From an uncultured Alphaproteobacteria bacterium (GTDB taxonomy: Bacteria > Pseudomonadota > Alphaproteobacteria > RF32 > CAG-239): DNA of 58,400 nucleotides. The translations under genes and the position numbers were made by a program. The DNA lies in assembly GCA_910587405.1 (NCBI GenBank), contig CAJUKS010000009.1:4725-63124 (forward strand). Reading direction: 5' to 3'. The notes below the pieces were generated by a model, which did not search any database, had not been told where the DNA came from, and saw only the letters and a list, made by a program, of their open reading frames with translations. This document shows positions 14,026 to 20,710 of this stretch, one piece after another. Every line of letters begins with the position of its first letter. Positions within the stretch are counted from its first letter, which is position 1.

Positions 14026-14978
14026 TGAATACCGAAGAATCAACACCTTTGACGGCGGGTCCCGAAGATACCTCTGCCGATGCGGCCGTAATTGATACCG
14101 ATACCGCAGCAAGCGCTGCGCCGGATGATGCCGCTCCAGAGCCGGAAGGACAACCCGACAAAGCTGAGGAAAACGGAGCACCAAAAAGTGACAGTGAAAA
14201 ACTGCTTGCCGGAAAATACAAGACCGTTGACGAACTGGAAAAAGGCTATAAAGAAGCCGAAAAGCTGGTAAGGGAAGCGGCGGAGTATCGCAAAAAGGTA
14301 GAAGCCTATGAAGCGGCCGAAGCCAAAGCCCGGGAAATGCGGGAGGCCGAAGCACGTTCTTACGGTTACCGGGATGCCGAAAGCCAACAAATTGAAAATG
14401 ACGTTGCCGCGGCGGAGTTTAACCTTTATGTACAGGCCTTGGAAACCAGGCTTGAGGGGGAAGACTATACCAAGGCGGCGCAATTGCTGCAGGCTTATCG
14501 GCAGACAGGCCGTCGCGATTATCTTGAGGCGGCGAAAAAGTGTTTTGCGCCGGAAGTTATTTCACAAATTGCCGTTACCACTGCCCGTTATGCCGGGGAA
14601 CGGCAAAATGAATATGCCCAAGCGAAATTTGTCGAGCAACGCCAGGCTGTCAACAGTCTGGTGCGGGAGTTTTGCGAAAAGAATACCGATTGGATTGATG
14701 CAAACGAAGAACGGCAGCAACTGGTCGGCGAAACGATTAAGGCGTTGGGGGCGGATGCTGATCTTGACGCTTTGAAATCTTTTATTGAAGCGATTGAAAG
14801 ACGGGCGGTCGAAGACTTTAAGAAAGATATGGAGAAACAAAAAGAAACAGACGCACAGTTGTCGCGTATTCCGTCACCGTCAAACGATGGCAGCGGCAAG
14901 CGGCGGGAAGTTGACATTGAGCATTGGCAGGATGTGGACGACCCCGCAAAAATGCGGGAACTGCTGCGCAGAGTATAA
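14025..14978 (+). CDS. Scaffolding protein
   Basis: The 317-residue product starts MNTEESTPLTAGPEDTSADA. The ATG at 14025 is preferred, with CAGGAG upstream; a TTG lies one codon earlier. It is acidic and Ala-rich at the N-terminus (1-60), helical and charged in the middle (KGYKEAEKLVREAAEYRKKV, AEAKAREMREAEARSYGYRD) and ends in a basic tail (MRELLRRV). Position before the capsid gene and composition are typical of internal scaffolds that guide procapsid assembly and then leave. Confidence 0.8.
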   Translation: MNTEESTPLTAGPEDTSADAAVIDTDTAASAAPDDAAPEPEGQPDKAEENGAPKSDSEKLLAGKYKTVDELEKGYKEAEKLVREAAEYRKKVEAYEAAEAKAREMREAEARSYGYRDAESQQIENDVAAAEFNLYVQALETRLEGEDYTKAAQLLQAYRQTGRRDYLEAAKKCFAPEVISQIAVTTARYAGERQNEYAQAKFVEQRQAVNSLVREFCEKNTDWIDANEERQQLVGETIKALGADADLDALKSFIEAIERRAVEDFKKDMEKQKETDAQLSRIPSPSNDGSGKRREVDIEHWQDVDDPAKMRELLRRV

Positions 14979-14981
14979 CCG

Positions 14982-15008
14982 GAGCCGTAAACAGCGGCTC
15001 TTTTTTTT
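14982..15008 (+). terminator. Terminator hairpin between scaffold and capsid genes
   Basis: GAGCCG-TAAACAG-CGGCTC is a perfect 6-bp stem followed by eight T. The capsid ribosome binding site AGGAGG begins directly after the T run. No promoter is obvious between the hairpin and the capsid gene, so it may work as an attenuator or an RNA-stabilising 3' end. Confidence 0.7.
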
Positions 15009-15019
15009 AGGAGGTTTTA

Positions 15020-15901
15020 ATGTCATTAAAAACACTTATTCCTACCCTTTTTCAAGAAGAGTGGGAGAAAAACTTGGAGAACGAACTAGTGATTGACATT
15101 TTGTCGGCGACTAAATACGACGCGATTGTCAAACGCGACGGTTCGGACGAAATCAACGTACGCCTGCCGGGCGAAGTTTCGGTTAAGCGTTGGGGGGGCG
15201 GCGATTTGGCAGACCCCGAAAAAGTGGCTTCGTCGATTGCAAAAATCAAAATTGACAAAGGCTGCCAGATTAATTTTGCCCTTGACCATGCGCAGGCGGT
15301 GCAGATTTCCGGTTCGTCTTTGAAAGAAGCAAAGCAGCTTTCGAGCGTCTATTCGCGCGATGCGGTACAGAAATTTGCCGAGAATATTGACCGCGATTTG
15401 GCCAAACTATACCCGGTAGCCGGTATTTGGATGGCGGGGGCGTCTGACGCGGCAATTACATTGACCGTTGACAATGCGGCCAAATTCCTTTCCGTCATGA
15501 AAGCCCGTTTTTCGCGCGCCAAAGCCTGGAAGACCGGCAAGATGGTTGCAATCTGTCCGCCTGAACTGACGGCCCTGTTTAACCAGGTGCCGGGGTTGAT
15601 GAATTCGGAAAAAGGGTTTGAAGACCGTAAAAAAGGCTTTGTCCGCGAATTGGCCGGTTGGAAGATCTACGAATCGAACAACGTTGTTACCGACAGTTCG
15701 GACGACGATGTTTTTTATCCTCTGTTCGGAATTCGCGGCGAATCTATGGCTTCGGCCAAGGAAAAGAATATTGACCTCATCCACTATATCCCGGAAAAGG
15801 GGCTGGATGATGCTTTTAAGGGCGCCGGTATGTACGGCGTGGGCTGCCCGCGGCCGGACAAACTGGGCGCAGCCAAAGTCAAAGTTAACCTTTCTATGTA
15901 A
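15020..15901 (+). CDS. Major capsid protein
   Basis: The 293-residue product starts MSLKTLIPTLFQEEWEKNLE after an ideal AGGAGG site. The N-terminal SLKTLIPTLFQEEW...LE and the middle RDAVQKFAENIDRDLAKLYP fit phage coat proteins with the HK97 fold. Position after the scaffold and the strong ribosome binding site support this. The product would form the icosahedral shell around packaged DNA. Confidence 0.85.
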   Translation: MSLKTLIPTLFQEEWEKNLENELVIDILSATKYDAIVKRDGSDEINVRLPGEVSVKRWGGGDLADPEKVASSIAKIKIDKGCQINFALDHAQAVQISGSSLKEAKQLSSVYSRDAVQKFAENIDRDLAKLYPVAGIWMAGASDAAITLTVDNAAKFLSVMKARFSRAKAWKTGKMVAICPPELTALFNQVPGLMNSEKGFEDRKKGFVRELAGWKIYESNNVVTDSSDDDVFYPLFGIRGESMASAKEKNIDLIHYIPEKGLDDAFKGAGMYGVGCPRPDKLGAAKVKVNLSM

Positions 15902-15915
15902 GGAGTATATAAAAT

Positions 15916-16308
15916 ATGGCAAGAGATGTTGTACAAATGGCCGAAACGCTGGCAGATACGAGTGTTTCGGTTGCCAAGGCTACCGCTGCCGCAACCACCA
16001 TTGCGGTTGCCAACGGAGCGACGGTGCCGGGGTTTTTTGCAGTCAAGGATAATTCCGGTTTTGTGGTGGTGGATGCCAGCGCGGCCGGTAATGTGGTGTT
16101 TAAGGCCGGAGATGCATACCCGTCGCAGAATATTCTCGGTGATCTGAGTGTGGCGGTAACCGCAGGCTTAAACGTATTGCAGGTGGAACGCCACGGGCGG
16201 TTTGAAAACAAGGACGGTTCGTTGAATATTGACTTTGTCGGCGCAATTGCCGGTAAAATTTATGCTTTTGGCAAACACGCCGGTTTAGCGCCGGTTGACC
16301 ACCAGTAG
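15916..16308 (+). CDS. Capsid-associated protein (decoration or fibre-like)
   Basis: The 130-residue product starts MARDVVQMAETLADTSVSVA. It is rich in Ala, Val and Gly and probably mostly beta (GATVPGFFAVKDNSGFVVVD, then AAGNVVFKAGDAYPSQNIL). It lies directly after the capsid gene, as head decoration proteins usually do. The role is inferred from position and composition. Confidence 0.6.
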   Translation: MARDVVQMAETLADTSVSVAKATAAATTIAVANGATVPGFFAVKDNSGFVVVDASAAGNVVFKAGDAYPSQNILGDLSVAVTAGLNVLQVERHGRFENKDGSLNIDFVGAIAGKIYAFGKHAGLAPVDHQ

Positions 16309-16322
16309 AAATTGTTTACAAA

Positions 16323-16352
16323 AGGGGCGGGCAATCCGCTCCTTTTGTTTTT
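16323..16352 (+). terminator. Terminator after the capsid genes
   Basis: AGGGGCGG-GCAAT-CCGCTCCT forms eight pairs (one G-T) and is followed by a T-rich tail. It lies between the capsid-associated gene and the next gene. Confidence 0.7.
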
Positions 16353-16382
16353 ATCAACCCCTATTTTGGAAAGTAAATTTAC

Positions 16383-16817
16383 ATGAAGATCAGAAATACA
16401 GTGTCGCAGGCGGTTTTTAACTATGAATTGGCGGAAGGACGTGAGTTGATTGCTAAATATCCGCATTTGAAAATTGAACAGGTAAATGCAGAAGAAAAAA
16501 AGGCGTTGGAACAAAAGACGGTTCCGACCGCCGAAGACAAGATTTTGGGCAAAACGGCGGCGGCAAAAGAAGAAACGGCTATTGACGCGCAGTCAAATGC
16601 TGCCGGAGCGCAGCAGGATGAACAAACAGACGAAACGCCAGCTTTGGAAACTGTCGATGAAACGACGTTAGAATCGGAAGAAACAGGCGAAAACCTTGTT
16701 TCTGAGGTGGCAGAAACAGTCAAAACGGATAATTTGCAAGCCCCGAAAGAGATTATTGTTCCTACGCCGGATGAAGATAAGATTTTGGGCAAGAACAACA
16801 AAAAAGCAGGTAATTGA
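16383..16817 (+). CDS. Head-region protein with duplicated EDKILGK motif
   Basis: The 144-residue product starts MKIRNTVSQAVFNYELAEGR. The first 45 residues look folded; the rest is acidic and low in complexity. The motif EDKILGK occurs twice, near residue 51 (TAEDKILGKT) and near residue 132 (PDEDKILGKN). Such a repeated short linear motif could bind one partner twice. It overlaps the next gene by one base. No family is recognised. Confidence 0.6.
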   Translation: MKIRNTVSQAVFNYELAEGRELIAKYPHLKIEQVNAEEKKALEQKTVPTAEDKILGKTAAAKEETAIDAQSNAAGAQQDEQTDETPALETVDETTLESEETGENLVSEVAETVKTDNLQAPKEIIVPTPDEDKILGKNNKKAGN

Positions 16818-17482
16818 TGAAGACCTTTTATGACATTATTCTTGATGTTTCCAACCTGCGCTGGTCGATCGTTGATCCCGAGCCGGCGTCTTTTGAAGAT
16901 GTGCAAAAGGCGGTTAAGCTGGCGATTCCGCAAGCGCATTCGTACATTTGGAATTTGCAGGACTTCTTTTTTAAGGAAAGAAAAACGGTTATTACACTCA
17001 ATGCCGGGGAAAATGCTTTCTTGTCTCCCTCCGGGACCGTTAAACAGATATGGATTAACGGTGATGACCATTATTTGACCGAATTTGAAAACAGCGAAGA
17101 CGTTGACTTTTTGGAAAGCAAAAGCGGGCAGCCGACACAATATTGGGTTGAAATGGGTGACGAAGGGCCGGTTGTGCGGCTGTATCCTATGCCGGAAAAG
17201 CCGGTTCAGGTGTTTGTCCGTTATGATACTTCGATGAAGGCTAAAACGGCGGACGGCCGCGAAAAAGCAAATTTTGAAGCAATGGACGACGTTTTGAACC
17301 TGCCTGATGATCCGGTTTTGCAGGATTTGTACTTGCACTGCCTGAACACTAAAGCGATGGTCTATCTGGTGGCGGATGAAACGGACGAGAACTATAAGCC
17401 CTATCAGCGTGAATTTGAAGAGGCATACCGGTCGTTGCTTAAATACCGGACGACGATGACCGAACGCCGTTTTGTAATCTGA
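16817..17482 (+). CDS. Head-tail adaptor protein
   Basis: The 221-residue product starts MKTFYDIILDVSNLRWSIVD. The pattern with FEDVQKAVKLAIPQAHSYIW, the LNAGENAFLSPSG region and a C-terminal helical stretch (CLNTKAMVYLVADETDENYK) resembles adaptor proteins of podoviruses (gp4 of P22, tail tube protein A of T7). These bind under the portal and connect it to the tail. The position after the capsid genes supports this. Confidence 0.65.
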   Translation: MKTFYDIILDVSNLRWSIVDPEPASFEDVQKAVKLAIPQAHSYIWNLQDFFFKERKTVITLNAGENAFLSPSGTVKQIWINGDDHYLTEFENSEDVDFLESKSGQPTQYWVEMGDEGPVVRLYPMPEKPVQVFVRYDTSMKAKTADGREKANFEAMDDVLNLPDDPVLQDLYLHCLNTKAMVYLVADETDENYKPYQREFEEAYRSLLKYRTTMTERRFVI

Positions 17483-17493
17483 GGTAAAGTAAA

Positions 17494-19086
17494 ATGATGG
17501 ATTTGGCAATTCAAAATTTCCGCGGTATTCGCGCGGTCAATCCGGTAGTGGATGTGGTAAATTCCGGCGTTATTTCGGCGGTGACCTGCCGTAATGTTGA
17601 ACTGCATTATTCCGAAAACGGCGAAAACGTCGGAATTTTTACCGCCAAAGGCAACATGGTTGTTGCAACCTGTCCGCATAAGGTTGTCGGGCAGTGGGAA
17701 AGCGTGCAAAACCGGGTTCAACATCATTTCGTTTACGCGGTTGATGACACTCAGGGCTATTTATACCTGTATCATGCAGACGATGACAGTTGGGAGGTGC
17801 TTAAAAGCGGATTATCTGTAACCTCAACCTGCAACGCCCTGACAATGGCGGTGGGGTTTGAAGACTGGTTTGTCTTTACCAACGGCGTTGACGATTATCT
17901 GGGCGTTTGTATGGATAAAGAGTTGGAGAATGAGAAAGTTAAGTTTTTGGAAGCCGAAGATGACGACGGAAAGCCCATCCGCGGCCTTTGTTTACAGGCC
18001 TATGACGGACGGCTGGCGACAAACTCCAAAAACCGGGTGCATTGGTCGGCGCAGCAGAATATATTTGACTGGAAGACGGCCATTGACCCGAACATTTTAA
18101 CCGGCGGCGCTTATCAGGAATTTGATCGCGATGTGACGGCGATGGTTTATTACAACAATACGCTGATTGTCTTTACGGCAGATTATTCAACTTATTTTTC
18201 CGGCAATCCGGGCAATGCGTCTTCTTTCAGCCGCGGCGGGGCAACCGGCGGCGGTTGCAGCGGCTTTGGGGCGGTGGTGAAATTTGACAACAAGATTTTT
18301 TACTATGACCCCAAAGCGCAAAACGTTTTTGCCTATTATCTGATTGATACCGGACAAACAAGACCGACCAACGGACTGGCGGACAATGTGATCGGCTTTT
18401 TTGCCTCAATGGACGGCAACCGGTCGGAGGAAGCGGAGATTGTACCTTATGTTTCCGGCGACCGCAGCGAGTTGTGGTTTAAGCTGCCTTATCCGGACGG
18501 TGATAAAATTTTGATTTTTGATTACTTGAAATCGGAATGGATAGAACGGCAGCAACAGCAATCTGTCAAAGGCCTGGCGGTTATCGGCGGTTATTTGTAT
18601 TCGGCTGACGGCAACAATATTTTGCGTGAATATATGACGCCGGAATTTGCCGGAACCTTTATCCCCGCCGAATATAAGATGAATATTATTAACGTAGGTT
18701 CGGATTCCAACCTTAAAGTTCCGAAGATGCCGTTGATTTTGACGCTTGATTTTGACTATGAAAATGATTTTTATATGGAATTTATCTATGACGACCGGCC
18801 GGAAAGAAGCAAAGTTAAGCGGATTGCAAAATTTTCCAAAGAATATTTGATATGGGCCAAAAATGATGATGACCCGGACGGCGGATTTTGGGCTTGGGAC
18901 GAGGGCGACGGCAACGGCGGCCTTTGGTTGTCTGAGGATAAAAATACGGTGATGTTCAATCTGGCCGGGCTGTTGAACTTCAAACAACTGCAAATTCGCA
19001 TCTATACCGCGGAGAGCGGGCAGGAATTCGGGATAAAGCGGATTGAACTGAAACGGGTTAAACTCAAAACCAAGACAATCGGTTGA
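17494..19086 (+). CDS. Tail stabilisation / nozzle-like protein
   Basis: The 530-residue product starts MMDLAIQNFRGIRAVNPVVD and shows repeated beta-rich segments of propeller type (QGYLYLYHADDDSWEVLKSG, GYLYSADGNNILREYMTPEF). It resembles P22 gp10 or T7 gp12-like proteins that form the lower tail and keep DNA inside. The stop codon overlaps the -35 box of toxin promoter A. Confidence 0.7.
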   Translation: MMDLAIQNFRGIRAVNPVVDVVNSGVISAVTCRNVELHYSENGENVGIFTAKGNMVVATCPHKVVGQWESVQNRVQHHFVYAVDDTQGYLYLYHADDDSWEVLKSGLSVTSTCNALTMAVGFEDWFVFTNGVDDYLGVCMDKELENEKVKFLEAEDDDGKPIRGLCLQAYDGRLATNSKNRVHWSAQQNIFDWKTAIDPNILTGGAYQEFDRDVTAMVYYNNTLIVFTADYSTYFSGNPGNASSFSRGGATGGGCSGFGAVVKFDNKIFYYDPKAQNVFAYYLIDTGQTRPTNGLADNVIGFFASMDGNRSEEAEIVPYVSGDRSELWFKLPYPDGDKILIFDYLKSEWIERQQQQSVKGLAVIGGYLYSADGNNILREYMTPEFAGTFIPAEYKMNIINVGSDSNLKVPKMPLILTLDFDYENDFYMEFIYDDRPERSKVKRIAKFSKEYLIWAKNDDDPDGGFWAWDEGDGNGGLWLSEDKNTVMFNLAGLLNFKQLQIRIYTAESGQEFGIKRIELKRVKLKTKTIG

Positions 19087-19111
19087 CAATATTTTGTTTT
19101 TCTTATATAAA
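19083..19111 (+). promoter_or_regulatory. Promoter of peptide mRNA, locus A
   Basis: TTGACA (19083-19088), 17 bases, TATAAA (19106-19111). The same -35, spacer length and -10 occur in loci B and C. The start near 19118 is the first base of the hairpin GTCCGTTG...CAACGGAC, giving a structured 5' end. The leader of the peptide mRNA runs from here to 19275. Confidence 0.85.
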
Positions 19112-19191
19112 AAGAATGTCCGTTGTTGCTGCAACGGACAAATTCTTAACCAGAGATAAGGAGTTGTCTAAACTCTATACTCCACCTCAAT
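19108..19191 (-). ncRNA. Antisense RNA of locus A (putative antitoxin)
   Basis: A promoter on the minus strand (19226-19198) would start an RNA near 19191 that ends after the hairpin GTCCGTTG-CAGCAA-CAACGGAC (19139-19118) at ATTCTTTTT. The RNA of about 84 nt is fully complementary to the leader of the peptide mRNA. It can fold by itself with TAACCA pairing TGGTTA and GGAGT pairing ACTCC, an outline also possible for the RNAs of loci B and C. It would cover the upstream element GATAAGGAGTT of the mRNA. Confidence 0.8.
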
Positions 19192-19267
19192 GGTTATAGA
19201 GTAATTCATTTTAACATATTTGTCAAGATGAATTAAAACTCCTTATCGCATTTTGCGAAACGGAGGT
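19155..19267 (+). promoter_or_regulatory. Leader switch of peptide mRNA, locus A
   Basis: The mRNA leader contains GATAAGGAGTT (19155-19165), perfectly complementary to AACTCCTTATC (19237-19247). The second element is also the strand that can hide the ribosome binding site GGAGGT (19262-19267), together with the small stem CGC-ATTTT-GCG. The two pairings exclude each other: upstream pairing frees the ribosome site, and antisense RNA bound to the upstream element lets it close. This mechanism is inferred. Confidence 0.7.
19198..19226 (-). promoter_or_regulatory. Promoter of antisense RNA, locus A
   Basis: Read leftward, TTGACA (19226-19221), 17 bases, TACTCT (19203-19198). The same place in loci B and C has TTGACA-17-TATCTT and TTGACA-17-TATACT. 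Confidence 0.75.
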
Positions 19268-19275
19268 GAAAATAA

Positions 19276-19338
19276 ATGATAATAAGGTTTATTATTATCA
19301 TTAAGAAAATAAAAATTTATTTCCTGATCAGGAAGTAG
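19276..19338 (+). CDS. 20-residue basic hydrophobic peptide, locus A (putative type I toxin)
   Basis: The peptide is MIIRFIIIIKKIKIYFLIRK. It starts with ATG 8 bases after GGAGGTG and ends with TAG. It is mostly Ile, Leu and Phe with seven Lys or Arg, suited to insert into the inner membrane. The copies at 20408-20470 and 29568-29630 have the same length and the same pattern of basic and hydrophobic positions. Compared with locus C the frame differs at three bases, two of them silent and one Arg to Lys, which points to selection on the peptide. A perfect inverted repeat (AATGATAATAA/TTATTATCATT) also covers the start, so an RNA structure may be selected too. Confidence 0.8.
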   Translation: MIIRFIIIIKKIKIYFLIRK

Positions 19339-19348
19339 ATTTTGGAGA

Positions 19349-19376
19349 GGGGAGCAAGCAATTGCTCTCCTTTTTT
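19349..19376 (+). terminator. Terminator of peptide mRNA, locus A
   Basis: GGGGAGCAA-GCAA-TTGCTCTCC forms nine pairs (one G-T) and is followed by six T. The same hairpin with two changed bases is found at 29641-29669. Confidence 0.85.
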
Positions 19377-19395
19377 GTTGGGAGTTTTTATAAAA

Positions 19396-19779
19396 ATGGT
19401 TGTTCTGATAGAAAAAGGCAGCCCGTTTTTTGATTTTGAAAAAGCAAAAAAAGGATATTTTTTGAACCAAGACAAATTGGATGACGAAAACGGTTTTGAA
19501 CATCTTTTTGCCAACGGTTTGTTCTGGAATGCCTATAAAAAGGGGTATGTCGGAACGTTGTTTGCCTATCAGGGCGAAGATGAGCGCTGGTATATGGGCG
19601 GGTGGGCAGAAAGAAAAAGGCATAAGGATTGTGTGAAAGCCGTTATGCAGGTGGCGGACTTTTTCCCCGTCATTTATGCGCAAACAAAACATTTGAACGC
19701 CGTTATTTGTTTGAAAGCTGCCGGTTTTCGTTGGCTCTCGCGGGATAACGGACTTTTAATCAGGAGAAAAGAAATATGA
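19396..19779 (+). CDS. GNAT-fold-like virion protein (T7 gp13/DUF2833-like)
   Basis: The 127-residue product starts MVVLIEKGSPFFDFEKAKKG. The ATG at 19396 follows GGGAG after the terminator of locus A. The C-terminal pattern HKDCVKAVMQVADFFPVIYA followed by KHLNAVICLKAAGFRWL is that of an acetyltransferase fold (N..ai.l..k.GFr), similar to internal virion protein gp13 of T7-like phages. Whether acetyl-CoA is bound cannot be seen. It is followed by other virion genes. Confidence 0.65.
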   Translation: MVVLIEKGSPFFDFEKAKKGYFLNQDKLDDENGFEHLFANGLFWNAYKKGYVGTLFAYQGEDERWYMGGWAERKRHKDCVKAVMQVADFFPVIYAQTKHLNAVICLKAAGFRWLSRDNGLLIRRKEI

Positions 19780-20372
19780 GCAAGAATAAAGCAAAAACGC
19801 AAACTTACAGCACCGGCGGTCTCTACGGCACTTCGACCACCGGCAAACGGGGGACAAGTTATGACCCGTCTGATTTTGAAACGCAGCTGGTTAATCAGAC
19901 AACTTCATCAATTCCGGCTTATCTGCAACAGTTGACCAACCCGAGCTATGACAGCGAAATTTTTCAATCGAAATTGAAGCGTTTTAACGATGTGGCCAAT
20001 CAGAATTTTGAAAACAACGTCATTAATAATATGGCGAACCGGGGATTGGCACGGGGATCGACCGTCAATCAGATTACCGGGCAGTATAACAACTCTTTGC
20101 TTAATGCGCAGCAGGATTTGTTTAATAGCGAAGATAGCCGGGTAGCCAACGTGTTAAACCAGCTGATGAACTATTATCAGGTGCCGTATAATATGATGAC
20201 GGGAATAAATAACGGCAGCCAGGGATTGTATCAAAACGCGCAGCAAAACGCCAATAACAGCAATTTGTGGGGCGGTATTGCCAACGCGGCGGGGACGATT
20301 GCCGGGGGTTATTTGGGCGGTCCCGGCGGAGCTGCTTTGACCAACTGGGCATTGGGAACAGCCGAAAAATAA
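19776..20372 (+). CDS. Internal virion / ejection protein candidate
   Basis: The 198-residue product starts MSKNKAKTQTYSTGGLYGTS. It is rich in Asn, Gln and Gly, with a helical centre (FQSKLKRFNDVANQNFENNV) and a small-residue hydrophobic end (GGIANAAGTIAGGYLGGPGG) that could enter a membrane. P22 and T7 internal proteins of this composition are injected before the DNA. The assignment is by composition and position. Confidence 0.6.
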   Translation: MSKNKAKTQTYSTGGLYGTSTTGKRGTSYDPSDFETQLVNQTTSSIPAYLQQLTNPSYDSEIFQSKLKRFNDVANQNFENNVINNMANRGLARGSTVNQITGQYNNSLLNAQQDLFNSEDSRVANVLNQLMNYYQVPYNMMTGINNGSQGLYQNAQQNANNSNLWGGIANAAGTIAGGYLGGPGGAALTNWALGTAEK

Positions 20373-20400
20373 GAACAAAGAGCGGATTTCTCCGCCCTTT
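20371..20400 (-). terminator. Terminator of peptide mRNA, locus B
   Basis: Read leftward, AAAGGGCGGA-GAAA-TCCGCTCTTT gives ten pairs (one G-T) followed by a T-rich tail. It may also serve rightward transcripts, but less well because the wobble pair becomes A-C. Confidence 0.7.
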
Positions 20401-20407
20401 GCCTTTC

Positions 20408-20470
20408 TTATCGTTTTATGGACAAGAAAAATCGGATTTTCCGAATTATCAGAATAATTTTTATTCTCAT
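20408..20470 (-). CDS. 20-residue basic hydrophobic peptide, locus B (putative type I toxin)
   Basis: The peptide is MRIKIILIIRKIRFFLSIKR, encoded leftward, opposite to the late genes. It has the same length as the peptides of loci A and C and the same alternation (M-x-I-[KR]-x-I-x-I-I-[KR]-K-I-[KR]), although the DNA is quite different. Its ribosome site AAAGGA lies in the hairpin CCTTTCAT-ATT-ATGAAAGG (20478-20496). An in-frame ATG 15 bases upstream lies inside that hairpin and is less likely. Confidence 0.8.
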   Translation of the reverse strand: MRIKIILIIRKIRFFLSIKR

Positions 20471-20477
20471 AATTTTT

Positions 20478-20588
20478 CCTTTCATAATATGAAAGGGGAA
20501 AACACCGCCCTGTTTAAACTTGACAATTGAGCCTAAACAGGTTATCTTAACTCTATGGAAAGAAGTTAAGAGGTGTTTAACCCCTTTC
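20478..20588 (-). promoter_or_regulatory. Leader switch of peptide mRNA, locus B
   Basis: In the leftward mRNA, GAAAGGGG (20588-20581) near the 5' end is complementary to CCCCTTTC (20498-20491), which is also the strand that hides the ribosome site AAAGGA in the hairpin at 20478-20496. The sequences differ from those of loci A and C but the exclusive pairings are kept. An inverted repeat CCTGTTTA...TAAACAGG (20510-20542) also spans the antisense promoter. Confidence 0.65.
20520..20548 (+). promoter_or_regulatory. Promoter of antisense RNA, locus B
   Basis: TTGACA (20520-20525), 17 bases, TATCTT (20543-20548). It lies in the leader of the oppositely read peptide mRNA, as in the other two loci. 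Confidence 0.75.
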
Positions 20589-20632
20589 TGAGTTAAAGAA
20601 TGTCCGTTGTTGCTGCAACGGACTTTTCTTTT
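20555..20632 (+). ncRNA. Antisense RNA of locus B (putative antitoxin)
   Basis: The RNA of about 78 nt would start near 20555 and end after the hairpin GTCCGTTG-TTGCTG-CAACGGAC (20602-20623) at TTTTCTTTT. It is fully complementary to the 5' leader of the leftward peptide mRNA. Together with promoter upstream sequence it has the same order of elements as the RNA of locus A: a closing stem (TTAACTC...GAGTTAA), a purine-rich arm (GGAAAGAAG), a pyrimidine arm (CCCCTTTC) and the GTCCG terminator. Confidence 0.8.
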
Positions 20633-20658
20633 ATAAGAGAAAAGCAATAGTGTGTCAA
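20630..20658 (-). promoter_or_regulatory. Promoter of peptide mRNA, locus B
   Basis: Read leftward, TTGACA (20658-20653), 17 bases, TATAAA (20635-20630). The start near 20623 is the first base of the GTCCGTTG hairpin, as in loci A and C. Confidence 0.85.
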
Positions 20659-20710
20659 GCTCTGCCGACCTGTCTGTCGGCGGGGCTTTTTTTATGGAGT
20701 TTTTTAAAAA

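Noticed and set aside
19276..19303. Insertion-sequence terminal inverted repeat
   Set aside because: The palindrome at the peptide start is not paired with a second end, no transposase is near, and no target duplication is visible.
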